Notes under the pieces: model-generated
Databases searched by the model: none
Seen by the model: the letters and a program-made list of their open reading frames with translations, nothing else
What the model was told of the DNA's origin: nothing
Position numbers and translations under genes: made by a program
Shown: positions 25,054 to 34,969 of the stretch, piece by piece
How positions within the stretch are numbered: the first letter of the stretch is position 1
How the letters are laid out: each line of letters starts with the position of its first letter
Origin: Hyphomicrobiaceae bacterium
Lineage (GTDB): Bacteria > Pseudomonadota > Alphaproteobacteria > Rhizobiales > Hyphomicrobiaceae
NCBI GenBank assembly: GCA_020638035.1
Contig: JACKJI010000006.1
Location: 64,501-128,500 of the forward strand
Direction of reading: 5' to 3'
DNA: 64,000 nt

Positions 25054-25761
25054 TAGACTGAAAGTCTCGTAAAAGACTGCTACCGCGTATAACCAACGGC
25101 GGCAGTAATCAGGGCTGAGTGGTCGCGCTATTAAAAACCAAACGTCGCATCTGCGCTGTCACAACAGCGGTCAGTCAACATCTTGTCTCAAATCTGCGAT
25201 TTCGGCAATGGGGCGACATGATCTGTCCGCCCCCCCCTGGACAGCACTCCCACTGGCCGCAGCCGAACCGCGAGCCCACACCTCAAGCCAAACTAAAGAA
25301 GAAAGCGCCCCTGCCGAAGCGCAATGGAGCGCCCTCACGTTCACGGTCATCGCCTCTCCAGGCTGTACCGTGCAACTAAGCTACCGCGTGCTACTGCCCC
25401 CGCCTACTCCACTGCCCACAATTCGACCTGTATACACTCCACGCCCTCACGTTCTCTGAAACTCCGGGGGAGCAGGGGGCAGAGCCCTCGCATAAAAGAG
25501 CTGCGGCCAACGAGCCGCACCATCGAGATTGCTGACGCATTAGCATGCACGGCAAAGACACCACAGAACTGACCACGACATAGGCAGACGCATTTTCTGA
25601 AGACCCCAATCGGATACAATGAACCGAAGAGGAAGAAGAAGGTGGCGAGGTGGTGGTTCGACCACAAAATGTGGCCGAACCCCTCGGGGTGAGCAACGTG
25701 ACGCCGTTGCACCACTCTTTCCGCAAGCTCCCCTGGCGTCAGACCAAGGGGAGAACGATTC
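25054..25761. other. Non-coding region upstream of mobC, candidate oriT
   Basis: About 700 bases with no convincing gene; open frames on both strands have unlikely composition. Several short inverted repeats lie in the last 260 bases: TGCGGC/GCCGCA at 25502-25519, a near-perfect 27-base palindrome at 25655-25681 and GCAACG/CGTTGC at 25693-25710. Mobilization genes usually sit next to their transfer origin, so oriT is most likely here. Confidence 0.6.
25655..25681. repeat. Palindrome in the candidate oriT
   Basis: GGTTCG-a-CCACA-aaa-TGTGG-c-CGAACC: a 27-base near-perfect inverted repeat 80 bases before the mobC start. It is the best candidate for the relaxase or MobC recognition hairpin. Confidence 0.65.
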
Positions 25762-26121
25762 ATGCCACGACGCGGGTACCGGAAGGGAGTTTCAGACCGA
25801 AAGACACCCAGGCCGCAGGTCATAAAAAGCAGGGCGAGCGTCGCCACACGTGCCGCCCTGCACTGCGAAGCTGATAGCCGCAGCATGACCTTTTCCGCGC
25901 TAGTGGCGGACGTCCTCGACGCCCACGTCGCCGGCACACGCCTGCAAGCGCCTCATCCCCGGGGACAGGATGCCGCAACGCTGCGGGAACTCGCCCGCAT
26001 CGGCAACAACGTCAACCAGATTGCGCGTGAAGCGCACTTGATGAACCTGCCCCTGATTGTCGCCAAGGCAGCGCAAACGCTCGACGCCCTGCATGCAGCG
26101 GTAGACCGCATTGGTTCGTGA
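25762..26121 (+). CDS. mobC: MobC-like relaxosome accessory protein
   Basis: A 119-residue protein. The N-terminus is basic ('MPRRGYRKGVSDRKTPRPQ') and resembles a ribbon-helix-helix DNA-binding segment. The C-terminus carries the MobC family signature 'LRELARIGNNVNQIAREAHLM'. MobC opens the DNA at the transfer origin so the relaxase can nick. It ends three bases before the relaxase gene, the standard order for MobP systems. The start at 25762 keeps the basic segment; an internal ATG at 25885 would remove it. Confidence 0.85.
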   Translation: MPRRGYRKGVSDRKTPRPQVIKSRASVATRAALHCEADSRSMTFSALVADVLDAHVAGTRLQAPHPRGQDAATLRELARIGNNVNQIAREAHLMNLPLIVAKAAQTLDALHAAVDRIGS

Positions 26122-26124
26122 GGC

Positions 26125-27249
26125 ATGCTCGCCCAACTGGAAGAGCCCCATAACGATTTCTTCGTGCTGGCGCACTACCTGATACATGGCGATGAGACCC
26201 CGACCAATCCCAACCGCGTCGCCTGGGCGTTCGGCCACAATGTCTACACCGACGATCCGGTACGGGCCGCCAAGCTGATGACGGCCACGGCCGAGCTGTC
26301 GCGGCGCTGCAAGGCCGCCTGCCTGCACACCACTATCAACTGGCACCCGGACGAGCTGCCCCCGCCTGAAACGATGCAGGAGATCGCCCGCCGCACCCTG
26401 GAGCTTGCAGGCCTCGGCGAACACCAGGCTCTCGTCATGGGCCATGGCGATAAACCCCACCGCCACCTGCACATGATGATCAACCGCATCCATCCGGAGA
26501 CCGGCAAGGCTTACGACCTGTTCCAGAGCCACCGGCGGTTCGACCGCATCATGCAGCTGCTGGCCGACGAATACGGATTCCTCTATGTGCCGCCGCACAA
26601 CTTCCACCCCGAGGCGACCGACGACCTGCCCAAGCGGCCCGGCTCCAACGCCACTTACGCTTCCAGGCGCGGTGCTCCCACCAACCGGCCGCAATGGCCG
26701 CGCCGTCATTCCCGTGCTTACGGTCGCCTTCTCTCTGAGCGGCTCGACACCGCCACAAGCTGGGACGACTTGGAGCAGATGTTTGCCGAAGATGGCTATA
26801 CGCTGGAATGGAAAGGCCGGGGCAAGAAGGCCGGCCTGGTGGTCGGCGACACCGCCAGCTACACCAAGTTCTCCGCGCTCGGCCTCAGCATCAGCGCCAA
26901 AGGCCTGGAGAAACGGTTCGGCCGGAAGTTCAAGCCACAGCGCCCATCGCGCCGGGCCCCACCCAAGGCAAAGGCACGTGCCTGGGCCGCGTCCCGTAAC
27001 GTGTTCAACGTCGACGCCGTCGATATAGCCCGCGCTGTCGGGACTAAGGCCCAGCTTCGCCACGCCGCCCAAGAGGCCGTTGGCGCCCGCAAGGCCCGGT
27101 TGGCCAGGGCCTCCCTTTCAAAACAGCTCGAAGCCGAACTGAGAGAAGTGCTCAAAGCCTCAACGTCACTAACGCCGCCATGTCGCGCCAAGTCCCGCCG
27201 GCCAAGTCCGACGGACAACAAGCCAGATCGATCTCGATCTGGGAGGTGA
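26125..27249 (+). CDS. Relaxase (MobP/VirD2-like)
   Basis: A 374-residue relaxase. The metal-binding motif III is clear: 'HGDKPHRHLHMMINRIHPETGK' (His-x-Asp-x-x-His-x-His-x-x-x-Asn-Arg). Upstream, 'RCKAACLHTTINWHPDELP' fits motif II. The catalytic tyrosine of motif I should lie in the first 40 residues ('LAHYLIHGDETPTNPNRVAWAFGHNVYTDDP'), with Tyr18 or Tyr36 as candidates. The C-terminal third is basic and short, so there is no primase or helicase fused. It nicks oriT and pilots the strand into a recipient through a coupling protein and secretion channel, neither of which is obvious here. Confidence 0.88.
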   Translation: MLAQLEEPHNDFFVLAHYLIHGDETPTNPNRVAWAFGHNVYTDDPVRAAKLMTATAELSRRCKAACLHTTINWHPDELPPPETMQEIARRTLELAGLGEHQALVMGHGDKPHRHLHMMINRIHPETGKAYDLFQSHRRFDRIMQLLADEYGFLYVPPHNFHPEATDDLPKRPGSNATYASRRGAPTNRPQWPRRHSRAYGRLLSERLDTATSWDDLEQMFAEDGYTLEWKGRGKKAGLVVGDTASYTKFSALGLSISAKGLEKRFGRKFKPQRPSRRAPPKAKARAWAASRNVFNVDAVDIARAVGTKAQLRHAAQEAVGARKARLARASLSKQLEAELREVLKASTSLTPPCRAKSRRPSPTDNKPDRSRSGR

Positions 27250-27439
27250 TCGGAAACGGCAGGAAAGTGCCAATCAGATGCGATGATCAGCGGTTCTTAC
27301 CCAATTGTGAACGTCTACACCTTGTCGATCGGAGCACCTGCGCGTGCCCGTTGCCACTTCCGCTCCTCGACTATCAGGGGTCAGTTGCAATCTGGGACAT
27401 CGAGGGCGGAAGTAGTGGCCCGATGTTGACGCCGCAACC

Positions 27440-30400
27440 TCAATTTCTTATCCGCCGTATCCGATCCTGAAGGGCGAGCGCCGTCGGCACTCGGTGGGTC
27501 ACAAGCACGTCAGTTATCGACAGAATTGCAGAACGTAGCTCGGCGTTGTCCGGAACCTTTTCCTGCAACACCTTCTCGATCAGTTCCACGAGCGTCGAGC
27601 CAACGCGATCCCGGCGATTAAGATAGCGATCAGCGCCAGAAGCCATCGCTTTTGCGATCTGCTGGACGCCCTCGATGCGAAGCTCGGAAGCCACGGGCCT
27701 CATGAGAAAATACGCATATGCCGTCACGTTGTCGTCGTCGTGTGCGAGATGTCGAGCTGCCCACGCCGCGTAGAGATCGCGCATGGAAGCGACAATCTGA
27801 GTGCTTCCTTGCAGCCGCGCAATCATCACCTCATTGCCAAAGCCCATCACATGTCGAAGCACCTTCTCTCCGTCATACCACCGCCTTTCCGTCGTCAGCT
27901 CCTCGTCGGCAAGGACGAATTCCAGCATGCAACGCCACGTGACGGCGACCTGCGCGGCAGCGGCGGAGTCCGTGAAACGCGCGAAGAACGCATTGCAGAA
28001 GTGACGGATCGAGGCTTCCGCCTTGGCTCCAAGGCTCAACACGGGATACCAGTATTGATGCGCATCGTCTGATTTCTGCTGCGCAGCCGCCCCGCCCAAC
28101 GTATCAAGAGCATTATAGCCAAGCTGACATGGCAACCTATCTCTGCGTCTGTCGTCATCCCCATCAAAAATCCGCCACGTCTCGAACTCCCATACGGCCA
28201 ACACGGCGACGCAACTTGACTGATCCAGTTTGACGTCGCTCTCGCGTGGCCAGTTCAGCGCCCAACTGAAAGATTCCGTAAGCACAAGTGTATCAAGCCC
28301 CCATGACAGATGCCGCGACTCCGCCGCCGCCTGTCGCTCGGGATTGTCCGCGTTGGCTTTCCTGAAGCGTAGCTGGTGAATGCGCTCTACGCGCTTCGCC
28401 AACGCCGCGAGCTGCGGCTTGAATTCCTCGACGGGCCGCCTCACATCAAACCGTCGCAGCCGGTCATGCCAACTGTTCCACAAACGGCTGTCCGTCTCGT
28501 CATCGCCGTACCGCGGCCGTAACGCCAATAGCGCAGACCACAGAGTAGCAATCTGAAGAAGCCGCTCCCATTGACTCCCGACACGCTGTCGATACTGCAA
28601 TGCCGTACCGATAACCAATCCGACAGCGCCCTCGTTCAGACTCAACATGAACCTGACAAGGAGTCTGCCCCGCTCTAGGTTGTCGGGCGCACGAAGCCAG
28701 CGGATGACGAGCGCCGGTCCTGCATATTCAAGCGCCGGATTGCCCCCCAGGCGCATGCGCCGACCGTGCACGGGCGAGCTATCCTCGTCGTCCAATGCCT
28801 CGTGCAGCAAAGCAACACAGCGCTCCCGCCAAATTGAATTGGCTTCGAGCCACGCCTCAGCCTTCACCGCCAGCGCAGATGCCAGGGCGGTTGTATGGAT
28901 GCGCTTTTCCCCAGCTGTTAGCTCGTCGCTCTGCTCTATGGCATCAATCAATTCGGTCAGTTTGACCGCGTCATCGTCCGCCAGACCGCCGTCCGCCTGC
29001 AAGATGTAATTCCCGAGCGCCTCCGCCGAGCGCAACTGATTAGCAATGCTTGGCGCTTCTTGCGCTGTCTCGTCCGGGTTGGCAGGGGCTTTGAACACGA
29101 ACGTGCCATCAGCCTTACGATCATAATTTTTGCAATCGAGCGCAGCCAAAAACTCCCGCTCGTCGTTATCGATTTGCGGATTGTCCGCAATCCAGCTTTG
29201 CAAAGATGCATGAACGCGGCCGGCAAAAGCACCATCCGACCTCTGTCGCTCCAGTGAGATATCCCGTAATACGCGACTGCGGAACGGCGCCAAATCCCAC
29301 TGTCGTGCAGCCTGAAAGGGCGCCTCGCCCGAACGACACCATGAGAACTGGTCGAAGCGGAACGGTAGCGCCTGCCGCTCATGATGTTCCCAGAAGTGCA
29401 CTTCCGGTATTGCCAGAAGCTGGCTCATCCAACCCGAAAACAACTCAGGGTATGCCTTACCGACATTGACAAGGACAGGCACGAACGCGGCTGAATTGCA
29501 TTGCTCAATTAATGCATCCACCGTGTCGCCGATATCCTGGCCGGCCTCACATCGCTCCCAGAGCCACCGTTCGAGCGCATGGAAAGCCGCACGCAGTTGC
29601 CCCATGCGCATATTCTGCTGATAGGACCAGGCCGCAACATCCCTATTGCCGTAAAGCCTCTTCTGCGAACCATCGGCAAGCGAAACAACGATATGAGGAT
29701 GCGGCCTATCTGTCCGCTTGGCCAAGCTATCGCGCCAACGCTCGCAGCAGAAATTTATAAGCCGGACCAGTGTCCGAAGTGCGATTGCCGGATTGATGCG
29801 GAAGAACGAGTAGAACGCGCTCTTCCAGTAGATGACCGCGTCGCTATCGCCGTCATAGGCCAGTCCGTAGCCGCGATCCAAGCCGTCCGACCGTTCCTCT
29901 GTCGGGGCGTCGTCAATGATAACCGCCAACAGCACTTCGGCGGCGATTTCCGGTCGTATTTGCATTAATGACGTGAGCACGCCGCGATGACAGCAGCTCC
30001 GCTTGAACTCATTGGGTATGCGTCCTTTAGCACCATCCGGCCAAGGCGGCAGCTTTCTTGGCTCGAGAAACGCAAAGCTTGGAATCGAGCGCTTCCGCGT
30101 GTTCCGCTCTCGGTAGGCGGCATCAGACTTCATCCGCTCCGCATGAAGAATGGCCTTGTTCCGGTCATGTAGCTTCTTGCGAGCGCGGATATCTTCACGA
30201 AGTGGCCGCCGACGCGCCATTTCCAGTGCCCAAGCCCCCACATCATTGGGCAAATCGGGAGTAGCAGCAAATGCGGCGGCATAGATGGCTTCCTCTCCCT
30301 TGTCGTAGCCCATGTGATCCTTGATGAGCTCGAACTGAACTTCTCGCGCTGACGCCAGCGCTAACTCCGCCAGCTCTGCCCGGTAATAGGTTGGCTTGCC

Positions 30401-32665
30401 TGACAGTAGCGCCGGTGTGGACTTAAGCCAGGTCTCGCAAATCCTGGCGACGTCGGATGAGCCCAACGGCGCAATCCGCGCGATGTTGCGATGCAGGAAG
30501 TGCACCACGGGACCCCATCGCCCGTAAATGGGCGTGCGAAACATCGCCTCCATATAGAAGCCCAAGTCGTTGTCGCCGTCTTGAGCGGAGACAGTAGGCA
30601 CGGTCGCATTGTGGTGGAAGCGCTCCAGCATCCACGCAAGGCGCTTCCCGTTGTTGTCCAAGAGCAAATCGATGCGTTCCTGCATCCAACGTTCCGCGAG
30701 CGGGTCGAGGCACAGCGCGTCGAGAAGAAGCCCTGCCGCGCCGCGAAGTGTCTTTGACTTCTCTAATTCGTCAAACGCGCTATCCCATGCCGTCTTCACG
30801 CCAGACGGTTGCCGAAGCAATTCCTGCCCAAGCATGCGGATGGCTGAGTGCCAGAGTGGATTGCTGGCATAGGCTGCCCATTCCAACGGGCGATCGCCCA
30901 ACTCGCGGAGGCACTGATACCGCGACCAGTCCGCAGCGAGATCGTGCCGGAATTCAAGTCGCCCTCTCTCAAAGACGACCGGACAGGATTGCGGCAATTC
31001 GTTCAACTCTTTGAGCTGTGCTGAATCCAGATTGCTCCGCGTGAGAACGGGCGCGAAGCTCGCTTCCCGTTCGGCCATTGTCATCATTATGCTTTGCAGC
31101 AGCGGCCTTCCGTTCGTCCAATGCTGCCACAAGCGTTCCGCGACGCTAACCCGCGACACTCCAGCTCCCGGCTGCGCGATGAACGACTCCTCGGCCTGAC
31201 AGACCCATGCAAGGGTTTTCAGGTTGCGCAACACCTCTACGGCGTCATCATCAGCGGAAAGCCAGAACAACGCACGATACGAACGCAGCACCTTTCGAAC
31301 GCTTTCTGAATCAATTGCACCGACCTCAACGATATCCTTCCCTGAGGCAAGGAAAGCCTGCAATGAGGCGAACCTATCGACCGCATAACTCTGAGTCACA
31401 AGAGCGACACGCCACAACGAGCGCGTCGCGGCATCAACGCGACACAACCGTTCTATCAGAGCCTCGACAAACTTGACGCCATCCTCGGTCAGCCGCTCCG
31501 CTGAATCGATGACCAGCACATTCTCTGACCGAGGTGTCGCTTCAAGAATATCTGGTAATGGTAGCGATAGGCCAAGCGCAAGGCGCTGAGCCTGATCCAA
31601 CACCCGTTCAAGATCATCCGCCCTCAGCCAGACAATGCCTTCAGCGTCGAACCTGCTCCGCAGGCTCGCACGCACAAGCGCCGATTTTCCAACTCCAGAG
31701 TCTCCGTGTGCAACCGTCAACCGCGAGCGCTCGAGCGAAGCAACGAGCTTCCCCTGTTCTGCTTGGCGGTCGACGACAATGCCTGAAGGCAATGCCATCT
31801 CGACCCGCGCCATGCGCTCAGTACACAATGATCGAAGCGCAGTCCACGATGCCCGATAGTCCGGGTGTCCCTTCAGTGAAAATCTCGTGCGCATGTGCGC
31901 AATCAATGCCTGTGCGTTCAGTTCGCCGCCCGGGTGACGCTTGGACTTCGCGAGCGCAACGAGCGCGTCCCATAGGTTCCGCGCTTCGCCCGCATCCCCG
32001 GTGGCCAGGATGTCGCGACAAGATGCAATGACTGCCGCCTCATCTTTCGACGTTGCAAGCTGGAAGTCGAATGGCAGCACCTCGATGCCGCCCACGAAAC
32101 GGAGCAACGCGTCATGTGTCGGCGCTGGCACACTTTGGCTGAGCGCCTCAGAGAGGCCGGAAAAAATCTGGGTATGCTTCTTGCTGGACGCGATGCGACC
32201 GCCAGCGGCATTAGGGCCTTCGGCGCACCAACCCTTGATGTCCGTCCAAGACGCTTCGAATGCGTTGTGACCGCCACGTGTTGCCAGCACGATATGGCAC
32301 ACGGCATTCGACGCATCAAACTCATGCCACTGCGGCCAAGCCCTCTCGATGAAATCGCGCGGCATCCCCTTTGCAGTCACTTGCACGCTGCTCCTGCATG
32401 AGAACGCGAATTCATGATGCCCGCCCCGCGAATCCACTCCCGTAATGGCGAGATCGTCAATTGCTTTGCCGGTCTGCCAGCGGATCTCGCGCGCGTATGC
32501 TGAAGCGAAGGGCATCGGCGCCCCTCTCAGCATGCCGACCATGAACCAAGCGGCGACCAAATCCTCGAAATCGTATCCGGGCCCCGCTGTTGAGCGCGTT
32601 GTTGCAGCCCGGCCTGGAGCCGGTACAGAGGTCTTTGCCCGTTGCTTGGGGCGCGGTTTATTCAT
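27440..32665 (-). CDS. Giant STAND-like NTPase with an N-terminal nuclease-like domain (probable antiphage defence)
   Basis: A protein of about 1,740 residues. The first 200 residues resemble the Cap4/DUF4297-type nuclease domain ('GYDFEDLVAAWFM', then 'DDLAITG' and 'HEFAFSCRSSVQV'), but the lysine of the usual ExK/QxK strand is replaced by 'SCR', so nuclease activity is doubtful. A P-loop 'VAHGDSGVGKSALVR' lies near residue 325 and Walker B 'NVLVIDSAERL' near 385. The remaining about 1,200 residues are helical repeats. N-terminal effector, central NTPase and long sensor tail are the layout of Avs-type defence proteins. GTG at 32692 is an alternative start. A PIN-domain gene is divergent from it, 337 bases away. 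Confidence 0.8.
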   Translation of the reverse strand: MNKPRPKQRAKTSVPAPGRAATTRSTAGPGYDFEDLVAAWFMVGMLRGAPMPFASAYAREIRWQTGKAIDDLAITGVDSRGGHHEFAFSCRSSVQVTAKGMPRDFIERAWPQWHEFDASNAVCHIVLATRGGHNAFEASWTDIKGWCAEGPNAAGGRIASSKKHTQIFSGLSEALSQSVPAPTHDALLRFVGGIEVLPFDFQLATSKDEAAVIASCRDILATGDAGEARNLWDALVALAKSKRHPGGELNAQALIAHMRTRFSLKGHPDYRASWTALRSLCTERMARVEMALPSGIVVDRQAEQGKLVASLERSRLTVAHGDSGVGKSALVRASLRSRFDAEGIVWLRADDLERVLDQAQRLALGLSLPLPDILEATPRSENVLVIDSAERLTEDGVKFVEALIERLCRVDAATRSLWRVALVTQSYAVDRFASLQAFLASGKDIVEVGAIDSESVRKVLRSYRALFWLSADDDAVEVLRNLKTLAWVCQAEESFIAQPGAGVSRVSVAERLWQHWTNGRPLLQSIMMTMAEREASFAPVLTRSNLDSAQLKELNELPQSCPVVFERGRLEFRHDLAADWSRYQCLRELGDRPLEWAAYASNPLWHSAIRMLGQELLRQPSGVKTAWDSAFDELEKSKTLRGAAGLLLDALCLDPLAERWMQERIDLLLDNNGKRLAWMLERFHHNATVPTVSAQDGDNDLGFYMEAMFRTPIYGRWGPVVHFLHRNIARIAPLGSSDVARICETWLKSTPALLSGKPTYYRAELAELALASAREVQFELIKDHMGYDKGEEAIYAAAFAATPDLPNDVGAWALEMARRRPLREDIRARKKLHDRNKAILHAERMKSDAAYRERNTRKRSIPSFAFLEPRKLPPWPDGAKGRIPNEFKRSCCHRGVLTSLMQIRPEIAAEVLLAVIIDDAPTEERSDGLDRGYGLAYDGDSDAVIYWKSAFYSFFRINPAIALRTLVRLINFCCERWRDSLAKRTDRPHPHIVVSLADGSQKRLYGNRDVAAWSYQQNMRMGQLRAAFHALERWLWERCEAGQDIGDTVDALIEQCNSAAFVPVLVNVGKAYPELFSGWMSQLLAIPEVHFWEHHERQALPFRFDQFSWCRSGEAPFQAARQWDLAPFRSRVLRDISLERQRSDGAFAGRVHASLQSWIADNPQIDNDEREFLAALDCKNYDRKADGTFVFKAPANPDETAQEAPSIANQLRSAEALGNYILQADGGLADDDAVKLTELIDAIEQSDELTAGEKRIHTTALASALAVKAEAWLEANSIWRERCVALLHEALDDEDSSPVHGRRMRLGGNPALEYAGPALVIRWLRAPDNLERGRLLVRFMLSLNEGAVGLVIGTALQYRQRVGSQWERLLQIATLWSALLALRPRYGDDETDSRLWNSWHDRLRRFDVRRPVEEFKPQLAALAKRVERIHQLRFRKANADNPERQAAAESRHLSWGLDTLVLTESFSWALNWPRESDVKLDQSSCVAVLAVWEFETWRIFDGDDDRRRDRLPCQLGYNALDTLGGAAAQQKSDDAHQYWYPVLSLGAKAEASIRHFCNAFFARFTDSAAAAQVAVTWRCMLEFVLADEELTTERRWYDGEKVLRHVMGFGNEVMIARLQGSTQIVASMRDLYAAWAARHLAHDDDNVTAYAYFLMRPVASELRIEGVQQIAKAMASGADRYLNRRDRVGSTLVELIEKVLQEKVPDNAELRSAILSITDVLVTHRVPTALALQDRIRRIRN

Positions 32666-33002
32666 TGCAGGTCCATACTTCAGTCGGTCCACTCAGCCCG
32701 CTGCTTAGCTGCTCAGTTCCTCCGCACAGCTGTTGACAACGGTGACAACCGATTCGCATTTGCCGCAAGGTGCAAACACTTGCGTCGCGTTGATAATCTG
32801 TGCAGTCACAGTGACCATATCAAACGATCTAAGTACGGCCACCACCCACCGCAGCGTCTCTGCTTCACGACGGGCATCGCACGGCATCAAGGTCTTGCTC
32901 TTCCGAAATTCCGACAAGACACCCTCTACCCTGGCTGAGCCATTCGTGACCCAACGGTCGCTAGCCGCTATTCCTTGTTTTCAACTTTACGCGGGGCCAC
33001 GG

Positions 33003-34037
33003 ATGATACTCAGGCTGTTGATCGACACATCGGTGTGGCTGGACCTCACCAGAGACCCGCGCCACCTGCCACTGCTCGACGCGCTGTTCGCCATGACAAA
33101 GGCAGATGAAGTTGAATTGATCCTGCCGCAGACTATCCTAGATGAGTTTGCCCGAAACCGCGACCGAGTGATGGCCTCCGGCCGAGCCAGCCTATCGAGC
33201 CACTTCAAGCGGGTGAAAGACGCAATTGTTCAATTCGGACCCGAGGAGGGACGGGACGAGGTTCTAGGTCACCTAGACGAGATAGATCACCGCATTGCGG
33301 TTGGCGGCGAGGCGATTAGCGAAGCTGTGGTCCTAATCGAGAAACTGTTCACTACGACCGAACCGATACCGGCCAGCGAGAACATAAAAGCGCGCGCTGC
33401 CGACCGCGCCATCGCCAAAGTTGCGCCGTTCCACAGGCAGGTGAATAGCATCGGAGACTCAATTATCATCGAAACTTATCTCGACGTGGTTGCGCAGCGG
33501 AAGGGCGATGATGTCCTCGCGTTCGTTACCCACAACATCCATGACTTCAGCCAGAAGGGTGCCGACACACGCTTACCACACCCGGACCTCGCGAAGCACT
33601 TTGATGGGACGCACTCGCGATACTCAACTAATCTCGGCGCTCTCCTCAACGAATACGCTAGCGACCTGATCGAGGAGGTCACCATCGACCGCGAGTACAG
33701 CCAAGTGTCTCGGGCGCTTTCCGAGCTGCTTGAAGCCGAAGAGAAGCTGAATACTCAGATTTGGTATGGCCGCAAATGGGGCATCATCGATGCCGTGGCG
33801 AGTGGTAAGCAGAAGCGGGTTCCGAGGGATGTCTGGGAATCTAGTACGCCCGAGGAGCGGCGGGGCATGATCGTCGATGAGATATGGGACGGAATGATCG
33901 CCGCAATGAAGTCCGCTGAAGAACGATACCTTGACCAGCTTGGCCCGTGGACTGATTTCGAGTGGGGTATGATCAACGGCAAGCTATCCGCCATCCGCTG
34001 GGTACTCGGTGATGAATGGGATATGTTGGACACGTAA
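33003..34037 (+). CDS. PIN-domain protein (DUF4935-like), probable ribonuclease
   Basis: A 344-residue protein. The N-terminal about 190 residues form a PIN domain: first acidic strand 'LRLLIDTSVWLDL' (catalytic Asp), 'LILPQTILDEFARNRD', 'SIGDSIIIETYLD' and 'DDVLAFVTHNIHDF' carrying further acidic residues. The C-terminal half is helical and charged, with no known domain. PIN proteins cut RNA with metal ions. The frame stays open upstream to 32733, but the domain begins at the ATG at 33003 (GGGGCCACGG before it). Divergent placement beside the STAND protein suggests a defence role, either joint or separate. Confidence 0.78.
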   Translation: MILRLLIDTSVWLDLTRDPRHLPLLDALFAMTKADEVELILPQTILDEFARNRDRVMASGRASLSSHFKRVKDAIVQFGPEEGRDEVLGHLDEIDHRIAVGGEAISEAVVLIEKLFTTTEPIPASENIKARAADRAIAKVAPFHRQVNSIGDSIIIETYLDVVAQRKGDDVLAFVTHNIHDFSQKGADTRLPHPDLAKHFDGTHSRYSTNLGALLNEYASDLIEEVTIDREYSQVSRALSELLEAEEKLNTQIWYGRKWGIIDAVASGKQKRVPRDVWESSTPEERRGMIVDEIWDGMIAAMKSAEERYLDQLGPWTDFEWGMINGKLSAIRWVLGDEWDMLDT

Positions 34038-34369
34038 GTGACCCGGCGCGGACTTGCTCCGATCTCCCGGTGGGGCTGGTCGGGCGCGCTCATCAATTCT
34101 GTCAGTCAATGTAGGCTGTGTGGGGCCTTGCGATCAAGGGGGTGCATCCAACCCCGGCGCCTTTCAAGATGCCTCAATCACGGCTTTCTCTGGTCAGCGA
34201 TCGTCGCGGTAAGCAGCAGCACCAGCTAACTCTGCCTTACCCTCGGCTGCGGCCGAACATCGGCGCATCCACCAGGAACATGACTGCCGCTTCCGTATGC
34301 AGCGTGTATTGACCGCGTATGCATTCCGCCCGGACACTCCTGCTGGTTTCAATGACAACAGGAGGCCTC

Positions 34370-34969
34370 ATGAGCAACACTACCAAGCAACCTACCGGCG
34401 ACTTTTACGCCCCGATCAACCGCTACAAGCAGCCCGGCGATAGCAAACCCATCTTCACCGGCCATATGACCCAACCTGGCAGTGACGCCAAGGAACCCTT
34501 CGCCCTCTGGGCCTTCGAGTACACCACCAAGGATGGCGAGGTCCTGCGTGGCTATTCCGGCGGCATCAACGGTGTGGCAACGAACATCCCCGCCCAAGCC
34601 CAAATCGAAGTGCTCATGGCGGACGCCCACGCCGGCAATGAGGTCAACATCGCCAACCTGACTTTACGTCCTGGCCAAACGGTCCTCTTCACAAACACGT
34701 TCAAGGCCGATGCCCCAGATAAGAACCGCCCCGACCTGTGGGGCTGGACGAACCCTACCGATGGCAAACCGCCCTTCCGCCAGAGCGTTTGGTTGAAGCA
34801 GTTCGAGGACAGCGGTCGGCCCTACCTGTCCGGCGTGACCCAATACCCGCTTCCTGGCAAGTCCGAGCGCGAGCAGCAGGACGCAACGCCCGACCTTGAA
34901 CAGATCATGACGCAAGGCGCAGTCACCAAAGGCATGCCCAAGAAACGCGAGAGCGGCGGACGAAGCTGA
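34370..34969 (+). CDS. Hypothetical element-associated protein
   Basis: A 199-residue protein that I do not recognise. It starts 'MSNTTKQPTGDFYAPINRYKQPGDSKPIFTGHM', has a beta-rich middle ('FALWAFEYTTKDGEVLRGYSGGINGVA', 'NEVNIANLTLRPGQTVLFTN') that could be a single-domain beta fold, and a charged tail. A strong AGGAGG lies 6 bases before the ATG at 34370, which fixes the start. It ends before two GC-rich hairpins that probably terminate transcription. The opening resembles DUF736-type plasmid proteins, but the match is weak. Confidence 0.65.
   Translation: MSNTTKQPTGDFYAPINRYKQPGDSKPIFTGHMTQPGSDAKEPFALWAFEYTTKDGEVLRGYSGGINGVATNIPAQAQIEVLMADAHAGNEVNIANLTLRPGQTVLFTNTFKADAPDKNRPDLWGWTNPTDGKPPFRQSVWLKQFEDSGRPYLSGVTQYPLPGKSEREQQDATPDLEQIMTQGAVTKGMPKKRESGGRS

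Noticed and set aside
25404..25937. Possible 177-residue minus-strand protein upstream of mobC
   Set aside because: Its composition is erratic and it overlaps the start of mobC and the candidate oriT palindromes.
25900..27072. 390-codon minus-strand frame
   Set aside because: It is antisense to mobC and the relaxase, whose family motifs are unambiguous.
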